NCBI RefSeq assembly: GCF_015686695.1
Contig: NZ_JADPMR010000004.1
Coordinates: forward strand, 186,001 to 250,000
Direction: 5' to 3'
Source: Vibrio nitrifigilis
GTDB taxonomy: Bacteria > Pseudomonadota > Gammaproteobacteria > Enterobacterales > Vibrionaceae
Length of the DNA: 64,000 nucleotides
A program made the position numbers and the translations under genes. Below are positions 1-8,522 of the stretch, one piece after another (the stretch's first letter is position 1; each line of letters opens with the position of its first letter). The notes under the pieces are model-generated. The model ran no database searches and was not told the origin of the DNA. It was given only the letters and a program-made list of their open reading frames with translations.

Positions 1-247
1 CATAGTCGGGCATAAAACGGTACATATAAATGCGCCCGTATTTTTCTAGTTCCGCATAGAATTCTGGTGCTAACGTTTGGTGATGTTGAGGGTCGAAATA
101 GCGCAGTGCATTTTTAACCGCCAATTTTTTTTCTTCTTTAGTTAAGATATCTTTGCGTTTTGGGGCATGGCTGAGCGTTTCATCACGCTCGCGCTTGGGT
201 GGCAAAACTGCTGGAATGCCTTCTAAAATCATGTCCTTGAAAGTCAT
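1..247 (-). CDS. hutU: Urocanate hydratase, long (eukaryote-like) type, N-terminal part only
   Basis: This is the first 82 codons of a gene cut by the left edge. Urocanate hydratase converts urocanate to imidazolonepropionate, the second step of histidine breakdown, in the cytoplasm. The visible N-terminus contains NALRYF near residue 49, LAPEF near 60 and YGRIYMYRF near 70. From memory these match the start of the long urocanases (about 670 residues, as in animal UROC1) and not the short bacterial HutU of about 555 residues. It starts with ATG two bases past the hutG stop codon and is the last visible gene of the hutH-hutI-hutG-hutU run. The family call is strong for such a fragment, but the catalytic NAD-binding part lies outside the window. 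Confidence 0.85.
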   Translation of the reverse strand, partial: MTFKDMILEGIPAVLPPKRERDETLSHAPKRKDILTKEEKKLAVKNALRYFDPQHHQTLAPEFYAELEKYGRIYMYRFMPDY

Positions 248-248
248 A

Positions 249-1109
249 TTACTCACCTTTATTGTCCTTATTCGAGCGTAAATCTGCGGGATTTCCCATG
301 TTTAACAGGGATTCAATCATGGGTTTTAGTACGGTTCTTACATGCGCTAGTTTCTCTGGGTCTAATTGATAGCTAGTGCAGTCATCGCGCAGATAAGTGG
401 CTTGAGACAGTTCAAGCTGCACCGCATGAATATTGTGGTGGGGCTGACCAAAATGACGTGTGATATAGCCGCCAGTAAAGCGACCGTTAGTCACCGTCGT
501 GTATGGGCTTTGTTCAGCAAGTGCTGCGATCGTTTGTAACATCGCTGGCGCGCAGGATTTACCACTATTATTGCCAAGATTAAAATCCGGGAGGGTACCG
601 GTAAATAACATGGGGACTTGCGCAGCAATACTATGGGCATCAAACAAAATCGCGTAACCAAATTGTTGTTGAATGCGTTGCAATTCGCTCTCCACTTTTT
701 GGTGGTAGGGTTGCCAAATATGCTCAGTAATGAACGCTTTTGTTGCACTGTCAAACTCATGACCGGTTAAGAAAATGGGTTGGTCAGAAAACAGAATATC
801 GGGGAAAAGCCCTGTGGTTTTGGTGTGATAAAGGGGTTTATCATCGCTAGGGCGATTGAGGTCCACCACATAACGGGAATAGCGCGCACTCAGTGTGCTG
901 ACATTGAGTGAGCCTAAGAAATCGTATAACTCAGGAATATACCAATCCGTATCGGGTAAAGCTTGTGCTTCTGGAGTCAGTGAATCCTTCATGTGGGGTA
1001 ACAGTTCTGTCCCACAGTGCGGCATACTGACGAGCAGTGGGCTGTCACCTTGCTGAAAGTGATAGGGAGTAGGTAAATTTTCTACTGGATAAACACGGCC
1101 TTGGCTCAT
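249..1109 (-). CDS. hutG: N-formylglutamate deformylase
   Basis: A 286-residue enzyme that hydrolyses N-formyl-L-glutamate to glutamate and formate, the last step of the HutF-dependent histidine pathway. It shows the N-formylglutamate amidohydrolase pattern: SMPHCG near residue 28, DLNRPSDD, FDAHSIAA and the late VQLELSQ. It is not the arginase-like formimidoylglutamase that is also called HutG. The ATG at 1109 is preceded by AAGGGG and overlaps the hutI stop codon (ATGA), so translation is probably coupled. An in-frame TTG further upstream at 1160 lies inside hutI and has no need to be used. The presence of hutF nearby fits this assignment. Confidence 0.93.
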   Translation of the reverse strand: MSQGRVYPVENLPTPYHFQQGDSPLLVSMPHCGTELLPHMKDSLTPEAQALPDTDWYIPELYDFLGSLNVSTLSARYSRYVVDLNRPSDDKPLYHTKTTGLFPDILFSDQPIFLTGHEFDSATKAFITEHIWQPYHQKVESELQRIQQQFGYAILFDAHSIAAQVPMLFTGTLPDFNLGNNSGKSCAPAMLQTIAALAEQSPYTTVTNGRFTGGYITRHFGQPHHNIHAVQLELSQATYLRDDCTSYQLDPEKLAHVRTVLKPMIESLLNMGNPADLRSNKDNKGE

Positions 1110-2323
1110 GCTTTGATTCCCCTTTTTACTCGTTGTGTCACCAGATTTCCACCTAACCAATAACTGAGCTCACCTGGGCTTTCGACATCCCAACAGACAA
1201 AATCGGCAACTTTTCCCACACACAGTTCACCATGGGTATCAGCAATTCCTAGTGCTTGTGCGGCATGGTAGGTTGTCCCCGCAAGCGCCTCTTCAGGAGT
1301 TAACCTAAACAGAGTGCAGGCCATATTCATCATTAAACGTAAAGATAAAACAGGGGATGTCCCTGGATTTAAATCGGTGGCGATTGCAATCGGAACGTTA
1401 TGTTCTCGGAGTAGATCAATGGGGGGCTTCTGGGTTTCTTTTAGAGTAAAAAACGCACCTGGGAGCAGGGCAGCAACCGTACCTGACTTAGCCATCGCTA
1501 ACACATCGGTTTCGGTTAAATACTCCAAATGATCCGCAGATATAGCGCCAAAGCCAGCCGCCATAGTGGTGCCGCCAAGTGAGGAGAGCTGTTCTGCGTG
1601 AATTTTTACGGGTAAGCCTAATGATTGTGCCTTGGTAAAATAGCGCTGTACTTGTTCAGTGCTAAAAGCAATGCTTTCACAAAATGCGTCTACAGCATCG
1701 GCAAGATCATGCTGAGCAATGTGTGGTAACAATTCATCGCACAAATAGTCAATATAGCTATCAGCATCGTGTTGAAATTCAGGTGGCAAAGCGTGGGCTG
1801 CTAAACAGGTTGTGCGCACATCAACAGCAAACTTATTAGCCAGTGCTTTGGCTACCGTGAGCATCTTACTTTCATCGCTGGTATTCAGTCCGTAACCCGA
1901 TTTAATCTCTACTGTGGTAACACCATCGTGGATGAGTGACTGGAGCCGTTTACTAGCTGACTGGAGGAGCTGTGCTTCATCCTCTTCTCGAGTCGCACTG
2001 ACGGTTGCTGCAATGCCTCCACCATTTTTGGCAATGGTTTGGTAACTGACGCCGTTTAAGCGCTGTTCAAACTCATTAGCTCGATTGCCGCCAAACACAA
2101 GGTGAGTATGGCAATCAATCAGCCCAGGTGTTACCCAACCACCATCAAGTTGGTACCGGTGCTTGGCTTGATGAGTCGGTAATTGTTGCTCTGGACCTAT
2201 CCAAGCAATCTTACCTTGAGTGACGCCGATGGCGGCGTCCTCAATAATGTTGTAATGACCCGAGGTCATTGTTGCTACGTGGAAGCCTTGCCAGAGTGAA
2301 TCGAAGTGCAGTTCTGATGACAT
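1106..2323 (-). CDS. hutI: Imidazolonepropionase
   Basis: A 405-residue amidohydrolase that opens the ring of imidazolone-5-propionate to give N-formimidoyl-L-glutamate, step three of histidine catabolism. The metal-binding HTH pair lies at residues 72-74 (DCHTHLVFGG), followed by EIKSGYG near 170, KIHAEQ and the late ATDLNPGTS that carries the metal-ligand aspartate. The length is normal for the family. The start has a strong AAGGAG ten bases upstream. It lies 11 bases after hutH and overlaps hutG by four bases, so the minus-strand hut genes form one operon. Confidence 0.97.
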   Translation of the reverse strand: MSSELHFDSLWQGFHVATMTSGHYNIIEDAAIGVTQGKIAWIGPEQQLPTHQAKHRYQLDGGWVTPGLIDCHTHLVFGGNRANEFEQRLNGVSYQTIAKNGGGIAATVSATREEDEAQLLQSASKRLQSLIHDGVTTVEIKSGYGLNTSDESKMLTVAKALANKFAVDVRTTCLAAHALPPEFQHDADSYIDYLCDELLPHIAQHDLADAVDAFCESIAFSTEQVQRYFTKAQSLGLPVKIHAEQLSSLGGTTMAAGFGAISADHLEYLTETDVLAMAKSGTVAALLPGAFFTLKETQKPPIDLLREHNVPIAIATDLNPGTSPVLSLRLMMNMACTLFRLTPEEALAGTTYHAAQALGIADTHGELCVGKVADFVCWDVESPGELSYWLGGNLVTQRVKRGIKA

Positions 2324-2334
2324 TTCGGGGCTCC

Positions 2335-3867
2335 TTATAGACTTGGTAATAATCCTTGTGGCATTAGGCTGTGATGGGGCGCTTCTGCCAAAAGGTTCGT
2401 TGCTTGTTCAATATCAGCCGCGAAGTACCGGTCTTTATCGTAAAAAGGGACGCGAGCGCGTAATTCTGCTTTGGCTTGTTCTAAACGTTCAGTCGATTTC
2501 AGCGGCGCGCGAAAATCGAGACCTTGTACGGATGCAAGTAATTCCACTGCCAAGATACCGCGAGTATTTTCAGACATATCTTTTAAGCGGCGTGCGGCAA
2601 AAGTCGCCATTGAAACATGGTCTTCTTGGTTTGCAGAGGTCGGTAAGCTATCAACGGATGCCGGATGCGCGAACGTTTTGTTCTCACTGGCCAATGCTGC
2701 AGACGTTACTTGAGCAATCATAAAGCCAGAGTTTACACCGCCATTATCGACTAAAAAGGGTGGCAGTTTGCTCAAGCTACTATCGATCAATAGCGCCATA
2801 CGACGTTCAGATAAGCTGCCAATCTCGGCAATCGCCAGTGCAAGATTGTCAGCAGCAAAGGCAACAGGCTCGGCATGGAAGTTACCACCAGAGATAATAT
2901 CGCCATCTTCAGCAAAGACTAATGGGTTATCTGAGACCGAGTTCGCTTCCACCAATAATACGTTCGCCGCGTGACGAATTTGCTCTAAACAAGCGCCCAT
3001 AACTTGAGGCTGACAGCGTAGTGAGTAGGGATCTTGTACTTTTTCACAATTAAGGTGTGATTGGCCAATCGCACTGTTTTCTGTGAGAAGGTGACGATAT
3101 GCTGCTGCCGCATCGATTTGACCTTGATGCCCACGCACTTCATGAATACGAGGATCAAATGGGCGACGGCTACCGAGCGCAGCTTCTACAGAGAGCGCAC
3201 CACATACTATAGCTGAAGCATAAAGATCTTCTGCGTGGAACAGTCCTTCCAGGGCAAACGCGGTGGATGCTTGAGTCCCATTAAGTAATGCCAGACCCTC
3301 TTTCGGCGCTAGTTCAATCGGTTCCATGCCCGCGATAGCAAGAGCCGCACCGCCAGATAACACTTCACCTTTGTAGCGAGCTTGTCCCTCACCTAACAGT
3401 ACTGCACTCATGTGGGCTAGGGGCGCAAGATCGCCCGAGGCGCCAACGGACCCTTTCTTTGGAATACAAGGATAAATCTCTTTATTGATCAAAGTGATTA
3501 ACGCTTGAATCACCGACAAGCGAATCCCAGAGAAGCCGCGTGCAAGGCTATTGACTTTCAGTGTCATGATAAGACGTACAGTTTCATCGTTCATCAACTC
3601 ACCGGTGCCTGCGGCGTGAGATAAAACGATACTGCGTTGTAACTCATTCAAATCTTCTGCAGCAATTCGGGTATTAGCCAATAAACCAAAACCGGTATTG
3701 ATACCATAGACCGCTTTGTCTTCAGAGATAATGTCATTCACGACTTGAGTGCTTGCATTAATTCCGGCAATCGCATTTTCATCAAGAGTTAGTGTGACAG
3801 GGTGACGACTGATCTCTCGTAGAGCGGCTAGTGTTAATTTCCCTGGGTGAAGTGTAAATTCAAGCAT
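2335..3867 (-). CDS. hutH: Histidine ammonia-lyase
   Basis: A 510-residue enzyme that removes ammonia from L-histidine to give urocanate, the committed step of the pathway. The Ala143-Ser144-Gly145 triad in GASGDLAPLAH forms the MIO electrophile by self-cyclisation. The active-site tyrosine lies in VYGINTGFG near residue 53, and QDPYSLRCQPQV near residue 280 is also conserved. It is the first gene of the minus-strand hut operon. A HutC-type operator lies about 62 bases upstream of its start, so it is probably repressed by HutC and induced by urocanate. Confidence 0.98.
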   Translation of the reverse strand: MLEFTLHPGKLTLAALREISRHPVTLTLDENAIAGINASTQVVNDIISEDKAVYGINTGFGLLANTRIAAEDLNELQRSIVLSHAAGTGELMNDETVRLIMTLKVNSLARGFSGIRLSVIQALITLINKEIYPCIPKKGSVGASGDLAPLAHMSAVLLGEGQARYKGEVLSGGAALAIAGMEPIELAPKEGLALLNGTQASTAFALEGLFHAEDLYASAIVCGALSVEAALGSRRPFDPRIHEVRGHQGQIDAAAAYRHLLTENSAIGQSHLNCEKVQDPYSLRCQPQVMGACLEQIRHAANVLLVEANSVSDNPLVFAEDGDIISGGNFHAEPVAFAADNLALAIAEIGSLSERRMALLIDSSLSKLPPFLVDNGGVNSGFMIAQVTSAALASENKTFAHPASVDSLPTSANQEDHVSMATFAARRLKDMSENTRGILAVELLASVQGLDFRAPLKSTERLEQAKAELRARVPFYDKDRYFAADIEQATNLLAEAPHHSLMPQGLLPSL

Positions 3868-3928
3868 GAGCTGAGTTCTCCATCACGATCATTTAAATGA
3901 GATCGTGCAATTTAATTCCATGACATTA

Positions 3929-3942
3929 CATGTCTATACAAG
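3929..3942. promoter_or_regulatory. Probable HutC operator upstream of hutH
   Basis: The sequence CATGTCTATACAAG is a 13-of-14 match to the reverse complement of the CTTGTATAGACAAG core found between hutC and hutF in this window. The two sites also share a TGACAT flank. HutC repressors of other proteobacteria bind a palindrome of the form CTTGTnTAnACAAG. The position just upstream of hutH fits repression of the hutHIGU operon. Binding is inferred. Confidence 0.7.
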
Positions 3943-4028
3943 TTGTTATAAACGATAAATTCAAAATGGAGAGAGTTCAAGCGTTATGGTGCAAAAAGAT
4001 CAAAAATAAACGCACAGGCGCGACTCGT

Positions 4029-4054
4029 TAGCACAGTGAACGTTCGCTGTGCTA
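4029..4054. repeat. Palindrome between hutC and hutH
   Basis: TAGCACAG and CTGTGCTA form 8-bp arms around an inner GAACGTTC palindrome. It lies downstream of hutC and upstream of hutH. No T-run follows on the hutC strand, so a standard terminator is doubtful. It may act as a weak terminator or mRNA-end structure for hutC. Confidence 0.5.
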
Positions 4055-4091
4055 GGTAAAATACAAACGGTGAGTCTCGTTAAGGTATGAT

Positions 4092-4862
4092 TTATTGTTC
4101 AAAATGACCGAACAGTTGGAAGCGAGAACCGGGTGATAAAAGTCGAGCGTTTGTGACCAGTTGATCGTGTGACCAAGTGCGACGTTTGATTTGTAAACAT
4201 GGTTCACTTTGATCGATTTGCAGCAGGGCACACTCTTCAGGCGTCGCAATGATCGCTTCCACCAAATGTTCACCCGCGGTAATCGGAGCGGCTTGGTTGA
4301 GGTAGTGATACGCTTCATTATGTTGAAATTCTTGGCGATCATAGTCAGGTGCAAGCTCAGCATTCACCACACGATATTCGATCTGAATTGGAGTGTCGTT
4401 ATCACAGTGTAGGATGATAGCACGAAAGATAGGGTGATTGGTTCTCACGCCTAGGTTGACGGCTTCTTCCATGCTGGCTTTGGCTTTGACGATTTCAATC
4501 AATTTGGCTTTGTGCTGGTGGCCTCGCCCTGCGATTTCATCGGCAATATTATGCACTTCAAATAGAGCGGAATGAGCTTTCTTGCGTGCAACAAATGTTC
4601 CAACGCCTTGCTGACGAATTAAGATACCTTCGTCGGTTAACTCTCTTAAAGCACGGTTGACTGTCATACGGCTAACGTTAAGCGCTTTAACCATTTCAGA
4701 TTCAGAAGGCACACGTTGATCGGGCTGCCATTCACCGCTGTGAATCTGTTGAGTAATGGCTTGCTTTACCTTGGCATAGATAGGGCCAGGCGCATCATCA
4801 ATCAGCCGCGATAAATGGGTCATCATATGGGTGGTTGAATTTGCGATTGTCATTAACGTCAT
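4092..4862 (-). CDS. hutC: Histidine utilisation repressor, GntR/HutC family
   Basis: A 256-residue transcriptional repressor. The N-terminal winged helix spans roughly residues 25-95, with PIYAKVKQAI, RVPSESEMVKALNVSRMTV and the wing GILIRQQGVGTFVARK. The C-terminal UTRA ligand domain (about 105-250) would bind urocanate. It diverges from hutF and sits upstream of hutH, and operators flank both sides, so it should control both units and itself. No clear ribosome-binding site precedes the first ATG. A second ATG three codons later and an ATG pair at residues 13-14 are alternatives. Confidence 0.95.
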   Translation of the reverse strand: MTLMTIANSTTHMMTHLSRLIDDAPGPIYAKVKQAITQQIHSGEWQPDQRVPSESEMVKALNVSRMTVNRALRELTDEGILIRQQGVGTFVARKKAHSALFEVHNIADEIAGRGHQHKAKLIEIVKAKASMEEAVNLGVRTNHPIFRAIILHCDNDTPIQIEYRVVNAELAPDYDRQEFQHNEAYHYLNQAAPITAGEHLVEAIIATPEECALLQIDQSEPCLQIKRRTWSHDQLVTNARLLSPGSRFQLFGHFEQ

Positions 4863-4930
4863 CCACTAGAAAATAAGGGTTTGTATTATAACGGTAAATG
4901 GGATCCCTTAACAGGTGAGATCCTTAATGT

Positions 4931-4960
4931 TGACATATCTTGTATAGACAAGTTATGTCA
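4931..4960. promoter_or_regulatory. HutC operator between hutC and hutF
   Basis: A 30-bp dyad made of TGACATA and TATGTCA outer arms around the core CTTGTATAGACAAG (4939-4952). The core fits the CTTGTnTAnACAAG form reported for HutC sites. It lies 69 bases upstream of hutC and 48 bases upstream of hutF, so one repressor dimer could cover both divergent promoters. The dyad is visible directly; the binding protein is inferred. Confidence 0.8.
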
Positions 4961-5007
4961 ATTACACTAACCCTAGGTCATTTAGTGAAATTGTGAAAGG
5001 AAAAATA

Positions 5008-6387
5008 ATGCAAAGGGATAATGGCGGGGAACAAACGATCTTTGCTCGTCGAGCATGGATGTCGGGTCGTTGGCAACATAATGTGACGTTTACTATCAAA
5101 GATGGGGTGTTTATACATATTGAGCCAAATAGTGATGCAAAAAAGGCAGATATCCACCTCAGTGGGCCGATGTTACCCACCCTTGCCAATGTGCACTCCC
5201 ACGCTTTTCAATATTTGATGGCAGGTGTTGCTGAAGTCTGTACGAATCCAAATGACAGTTTCTGGAGCTGGCGTGAACGTATGTATCACATGGTTAGTCA
5301 ACTTAACCCAGAACAAGTACGTATTATTGCCACTCATTTGTATATTCAAATGCTGAAAGCAGGTTATAGCCAAGTTGGGGAATTTCATTATTTGCATCAT
5401 GACCAGCAGGGCAAGACATATACCGATCCCGCAGAAATCTCTCATCAGTTAATTGAAGCGGCTAACCAAGCCGGTATCGGTATGACATTATTGCCAGTGT
5501 TGTATTCTTATGCAGGATTTGGTGCTCAAGCGCCCAATCTTGGACAACAGCGCTTTATTCACACATCGGCTTCTTATATCAATCTTTATCAGAAGCTTAA
5601 TCAAGCATTAAATTCTAGTCGCAAGCATCAACTTGGCCTCTGTTTTCATTCATTAAGGGCGGTATCTGAAGCGCAAATTCATGACGTGTTGCAAGAACTG
5701 GACTCTGGGCAGCCCATTCACATTCACATTGCTGAGCAGCAGCGGGAAGTGGATGATTGTCTTGCATGGAGTCAACAGCGCCCAGTGGAATGGCTGGCAG
5801 AACATATAGGTATTAACCAACAGTGGTGCTTGATTCATGCCACTCATTTAAACCAACATGAAATACAAACTATTGCGCAAAGTGGTGCGGTGGCTGGATT
5901 GTGTCCAACCACTGAGGCCAATTTAGGCGACGGTATTTTCCCTGCGACTGAATATCAGCGCTTTGCTGGAAAGTGGGCAATAGGATCAGACAGTCATGTG
6001 GGAATGTCGTTAGTCGATGAATTGCGCAGTTTGGAATACAGTCAGCGCCTAAATGAACAGCAGAGAAACCGCCTTTATTCTTCGAAGCATCCATCGGTGG
6101 GAGAACATCTCTATCAGCAAGCGCTTCATGGTGGAAATCAGGCTTGTAATGTGGCACTTGGGTTACAAGTTGGTCATAGGGCAGACTTTCTAGTCTTAGA
6201 TGAAAGCCAGCCTTTTGTTGCATCTAGCCACGATGGGGATCTGCTTAATCGATGGTTATTTGCCTCTCACCAATCTTGGATTACCGATGTGTATGTTGCA
6301 GGACAACACGTAGTGGAACGAGGTGTGCATCAATATGAAGCAGAAAGCGCGCGAGCTTTCGTTGAAGTGATAAAGCAGTTGGTTTAA
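5008..6387 (+). CDS. hutF: Formimidoylglutamate deiminase
   Basis: A 459-residue amidohydrolase that converts N-formimidoyl-L-glutamate to N-formyl-L-glutamate and ammonia. The metal motif NVHSHAF gives His63 and His65; HIHIAEQ and GSDSHVG supply the later ligands, and the C-terminus has the amidohydrolase pattern RADFLVLD. The ATG at 5008 is chosen over a GTG at 4993 because AAAGGAAA lies just upstream of it. With deformylase-type HutG it makes the five-step (Pseudomonas-type) histidine route. It faces away from hutC across the shared operator and is probably HutC-regulated. Confidence 0.94.
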   Translation: MQRDNGGEQTIFARRAWMSGRWQHNVTFTIKDGVFIHIEPNSDAKKADIHLSGPMLPTLANVHSHAFQYLMAGVAEVCTNPNDSFWSWRERMYHMVSQLNPEQVRIIATHLYIQMLKAGYSQVGEFHYLHHDQQGKTYTDPAEISHQLIEAANQAGIGMTLLPVLYSYAGFGAQAPNLGQQRFIHTSASYINLYQKLNQALNSSRKHQLGLCFHSLRAVSEAQIHDVLQELDSGQPIHIHIAEQQREVDDCLAWSQQRPVEWLAEHIGINQQWCLIHATHLNQHEIQTIAQSGAVAGLCPTTEANLGDGIFPATEYQRFAGKWAIGSDSHVGMSLVDELRSLEYSQRLNEQQRNRLYSSKHPSVGEHLYQQALHGGNQACNVALGLQVGHRADFLVLDESQPFVASSHDGDLLNRWLFASHQSWITDVYVAGQHVVERGVHQYEAESARAFVEVIKQLV

Positions 6388-6672
6388 TGCTTTGAACAGC
6401 TAGACGCCAGACAATGAAGTTGAACAAAGGTTTGTAGCTTCTTCGTTTTACTCCTGTTCTGTGTGACGGATTTTCTCTGTTCAAATTCGTACCTTAAACG
6501 CATACATTCTCGCCAACCCTGCCTATTTAGGTGACTTGGATAGAGTCGGTCACCTGAATAACATAACGTTTAATTATATGAATTCTCATTTAATTGGCTG
6601 TACTTTCTAACTGATACGCTTACACTTATGCCCCTTAATTTGATCCATGCAGAATGACGAAAGGAGAAACGC
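6388..6672. other. Intergenic region between hutF and the EIIC-like gene
   Basis: No coding sequence is seen. A hairpin of AGGTGAC (6529-6535) and GTCACCT (6549-6555) lies in the middle, without a following T-run. The stretch around 6500 (catacattctcgcc) resembles part of the dispersed Vibrio repeat found elsewhere in the window, so part of this spacer may be a decayed repeat copy. Confidence 0.4.
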
Positions 6673-7752
6673 ATGTCTTCAAAGGCTGGTTCAGCTTCTG
6701 CATTTGCTGCATTTTTACGTAAAAAAAATGTTGAGCTGTCATTAAAACATTACGGCATCGATGCCTTGGGCGCTATGGCCCACGGTTTGTTTGCTTCACT
6801 ATTGATTGGCACCATAATGAAAACCCTCGGTGCTAAGTTAGATATCGCCGCTTTGGTTACGGTAGGTGGTTACGCAGCAGCGGCCACTGGTCCTGCTATG
6901 GCGGTTGCGATAGGTTATGCATTAAAGTCGCCACCCTTAGTGCTATTTTCTCTGGTCGCCGTTGGTGGTGCCGCCAATTCTTTGGGGGGCGCGGGTGGCC
7001 CTTTGGCAGTGTTAATCATCACGATTGTTGCGGCAGAGCTTGGTAAATTAATTTCTAAAGAAACGAAAGTCGACATTATCGTCACGCCTTTTGTGACCAT
7101 CTTTATTGGTACGATATTGTCGCTTTGGTTAGCCCCTTCTATTGGTCAGGCGGCGAGTTCTGTTGGGCAGTTGATTATGTGGGCAACCGAGCTACGCCCA
7201 ATCATGATGGGTATTGTGGTTTCTGTGGTAATTGGTATTGCCCTTACTTTACCGATCAGCAGTGCGGCGATCTGTGCGGCATTAGGCATTACTGGTTTGG
7301 CTGGTGGGGCTGCACTAGCTGGGTGTTGTGCGCAAATGATTGGGTTTGCGGTCATTAGCTTTCGTGAAAATGGCTGGGGTGGTTTGATATCGCAAGGGGT
7401 TGGAACTTCTATGCTACAAATGCCCAATATTGTGAAAAATCCGCGAATTTGGATTGCGCCTATCGTCACCTCTGCCATTACCGGGCCAATAGCAACAACC
7501 TTATTCCAACTGAAAATGAATGGCCCAGCGGTTGCCTCTGGTATGGGCACATGTGGTTTGGTTGGCCCAATTGGTGTGTATACGGGTTGGCTGGCGGATA
7601 TTGCTAACGGATCAAAAATGGCCATTACTGGTATGGATTGGTTAGCGCTTATTCTGGTATGTGTTGTTCTTCCTGCGATTATTGCATTCTTGGTTCACCG
7701 CTATGTCGTGAAACTCGGTTGGGTTAAAGTCGGTGATCTCAAGCTCGATTAA
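6673..7752 (+). CDS. PTS EIIC-like membrane permease (PTS_EIIC_2 family)
   Basis: A 359-residue, very hydrophobic protein with about nine or ten membrane segments and many glycine-rich turns (AAAATGPAMA, GGAGGPLAV, GLAGGAALAGC, GPIATTLFQLKMNGPAVASGMGTCG cut here into its parts across residues 255-300). It resembles the PfoR/EIIC_2 group annotated as PTS sugar transporter subunit IIC. No EIIA or EIIB gene is next to it, so it may work with a distant partner or transport without phosphorylation. A strong AAGGAG precedes the ATG. The substrate is unknown, and a link to hut is only positional. Confidence 0.75.
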   Translation: MSSKAGSASAFAAFLRKKNVELSLKHYGIDALGAMAHGLFASLLIGTIMKTLGAKLDIAALVTVGGYAAAATGPAMAVAIGYALKSPPLVLFSLVAVGGAANSLGGAGGPLAVLIITIVAAELGKLISKETKVDIIVTPFVTIFIGTILSLWLAPSIGQAASSVGQLIMWATELRPIMMGIVVSVVIGIALTLPISSAAICAALGITGLAGGAALAGCCAQMIGFAVISFRENGWGGLISQGVGTSMLQMPNIVKNPRIWIAPIVTSAITGPIATTLFQLKMNGPAVASGMGTCGLVGPIGVYTGWLADIANGSKMAITGMDWLALILVCVVLPAIIAFLVHRYVVKLGWVKVGDLKLD

Positions 7753-7772
7753 TTGAGTATAAAACTCAAAGG

Positions 7773-7804
7773 CAAGTTAGATGGCGTTGTTGTCATCTAA
7801 CTTG
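7773..7804. terminator. Hairpin between convergent EIIC-like and narL genes
   Basis: CAAGTTAGATG (7773-7783) pairs perfectly with CATCTAACTTG (7794-7804) around a 10-base loop. It sits between two convergent stop codons. T-runs are poor, so it may be a weak two-way terminator or an mRNA 3'-end stabiliser. Confidence 0.6.
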
Positions 7805-8455
7805 TTACGATTTAGACTGCTGTTTCATTAGCCAAGCTGCTGCTTCTAAGCGGGAATGGAGTTCCAGTTTTTTCAGCAAATTTTTCACATGAACCTTAGC
7901 TGTAGCTTCTGAAATTTTCATTTTCTCCGCAATCAGTTTGTTACTCATTCCTTGAGAGAGTAGTAGCAGAGTTTGATGTTCCCGATCCGTTAACGTTGAT
8001 AATTTGTCGGATTCAGTCGTTTTGGGCTTATGCCATGATTGGGCGAGCACTTGCGTGAGCCGATCAGACAGCGCCAATTTACCGAGCACGGCTTGTTTGA
8101 TGTTGGCGACAATATCTTCGGGTTCCATATCTTTAAGTAGATATCCATCTGCACCATATTGCATTGCGGTAAGCACATCTTCTTCTGTGTCAGAAACGGT
8201 GAGCATCACGATTCTTGCGGTGACGCCTTTAGCGCGCATTTGGCGCAGGGTTTCTAACCCATCCATCCCTTGCATGTTCAAATCAAGCAAAATTAAATCA
8301 GGATCATCTTGCAGCGCACTCTCTAACGCTTCAGCACCGGAGTGACATTCCTTGGTCACTTCTAAGTCTTCTTCATAGGCGATAAAACGCTGTAATCCTT
8401 TACGAAATAAGGGATGGTCATCGACGATCATGATAGTAGATTTCCCATTACTCAT
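7805..8455 (-). CDS. narL: NarL-type nitrate/nitrite response regulator
   Basis: A 216-residue two-component regulator. The receiver domain (residues 6-120) has the acidic pair Asp12-Asp13, the phosphoacceptor Asp58 in LILLDLNMQGMDG and the conserved lysine in YLLKDMEPED, the last being typical of NarL. The LuxR-type helix-turn-helix (about 150-205) reads LTDREHQTLLLLSQG and ATAKVHVKNLLKKL. AAAGGAGAG precedes the ATG. It follows the narX-like kinase on the same strand and is last in the nitrate cluster, so it should respond to nitrate or nitrite and control nasA and nirBD. A NarP-like role is the alternative. Confidence 0.9.
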   Translation of the reverse strand: MSNGKSTIMIVDDHPLFRKGLQRFIAYEEDLEVTKECHSGAEALESALQDDPDLILLDLNMQGMDGLETLRQMRAKGVTARIVMLTVSDTEEDVLTAMQYGADGYLLKDMEPEDIVANIKQAVLGKLALSDRLTQVLAQSWHKPKTTESDKLSTLTDREHQTLLLLSQGMSNKLIAEKMKISEATAKVHVKNLLKKLELHSRLEAAAWLMKQQSKS

Positions 8456-8522
8456 TTGGCTCTCCTTTGCTGCTTGAGTGAAAGGTGTTAGTAAACGTCA
8501 AACGATAATGTTGTGGCATAGT

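Noticed and set aside
2343..2723. Open frame on the plus strand across hutH and the hutI upstream region
   Set aside because: It lies antisense to hutH, whose motifs are clear; composition reflects the opposite strand.
7146..7625. 159-codon open frame on the minus strand in the EIIC-like gene
   Set aside because: The plus-strand permease has membrane helices and a strong ribosome site; the minus frame is an antisense shadow.
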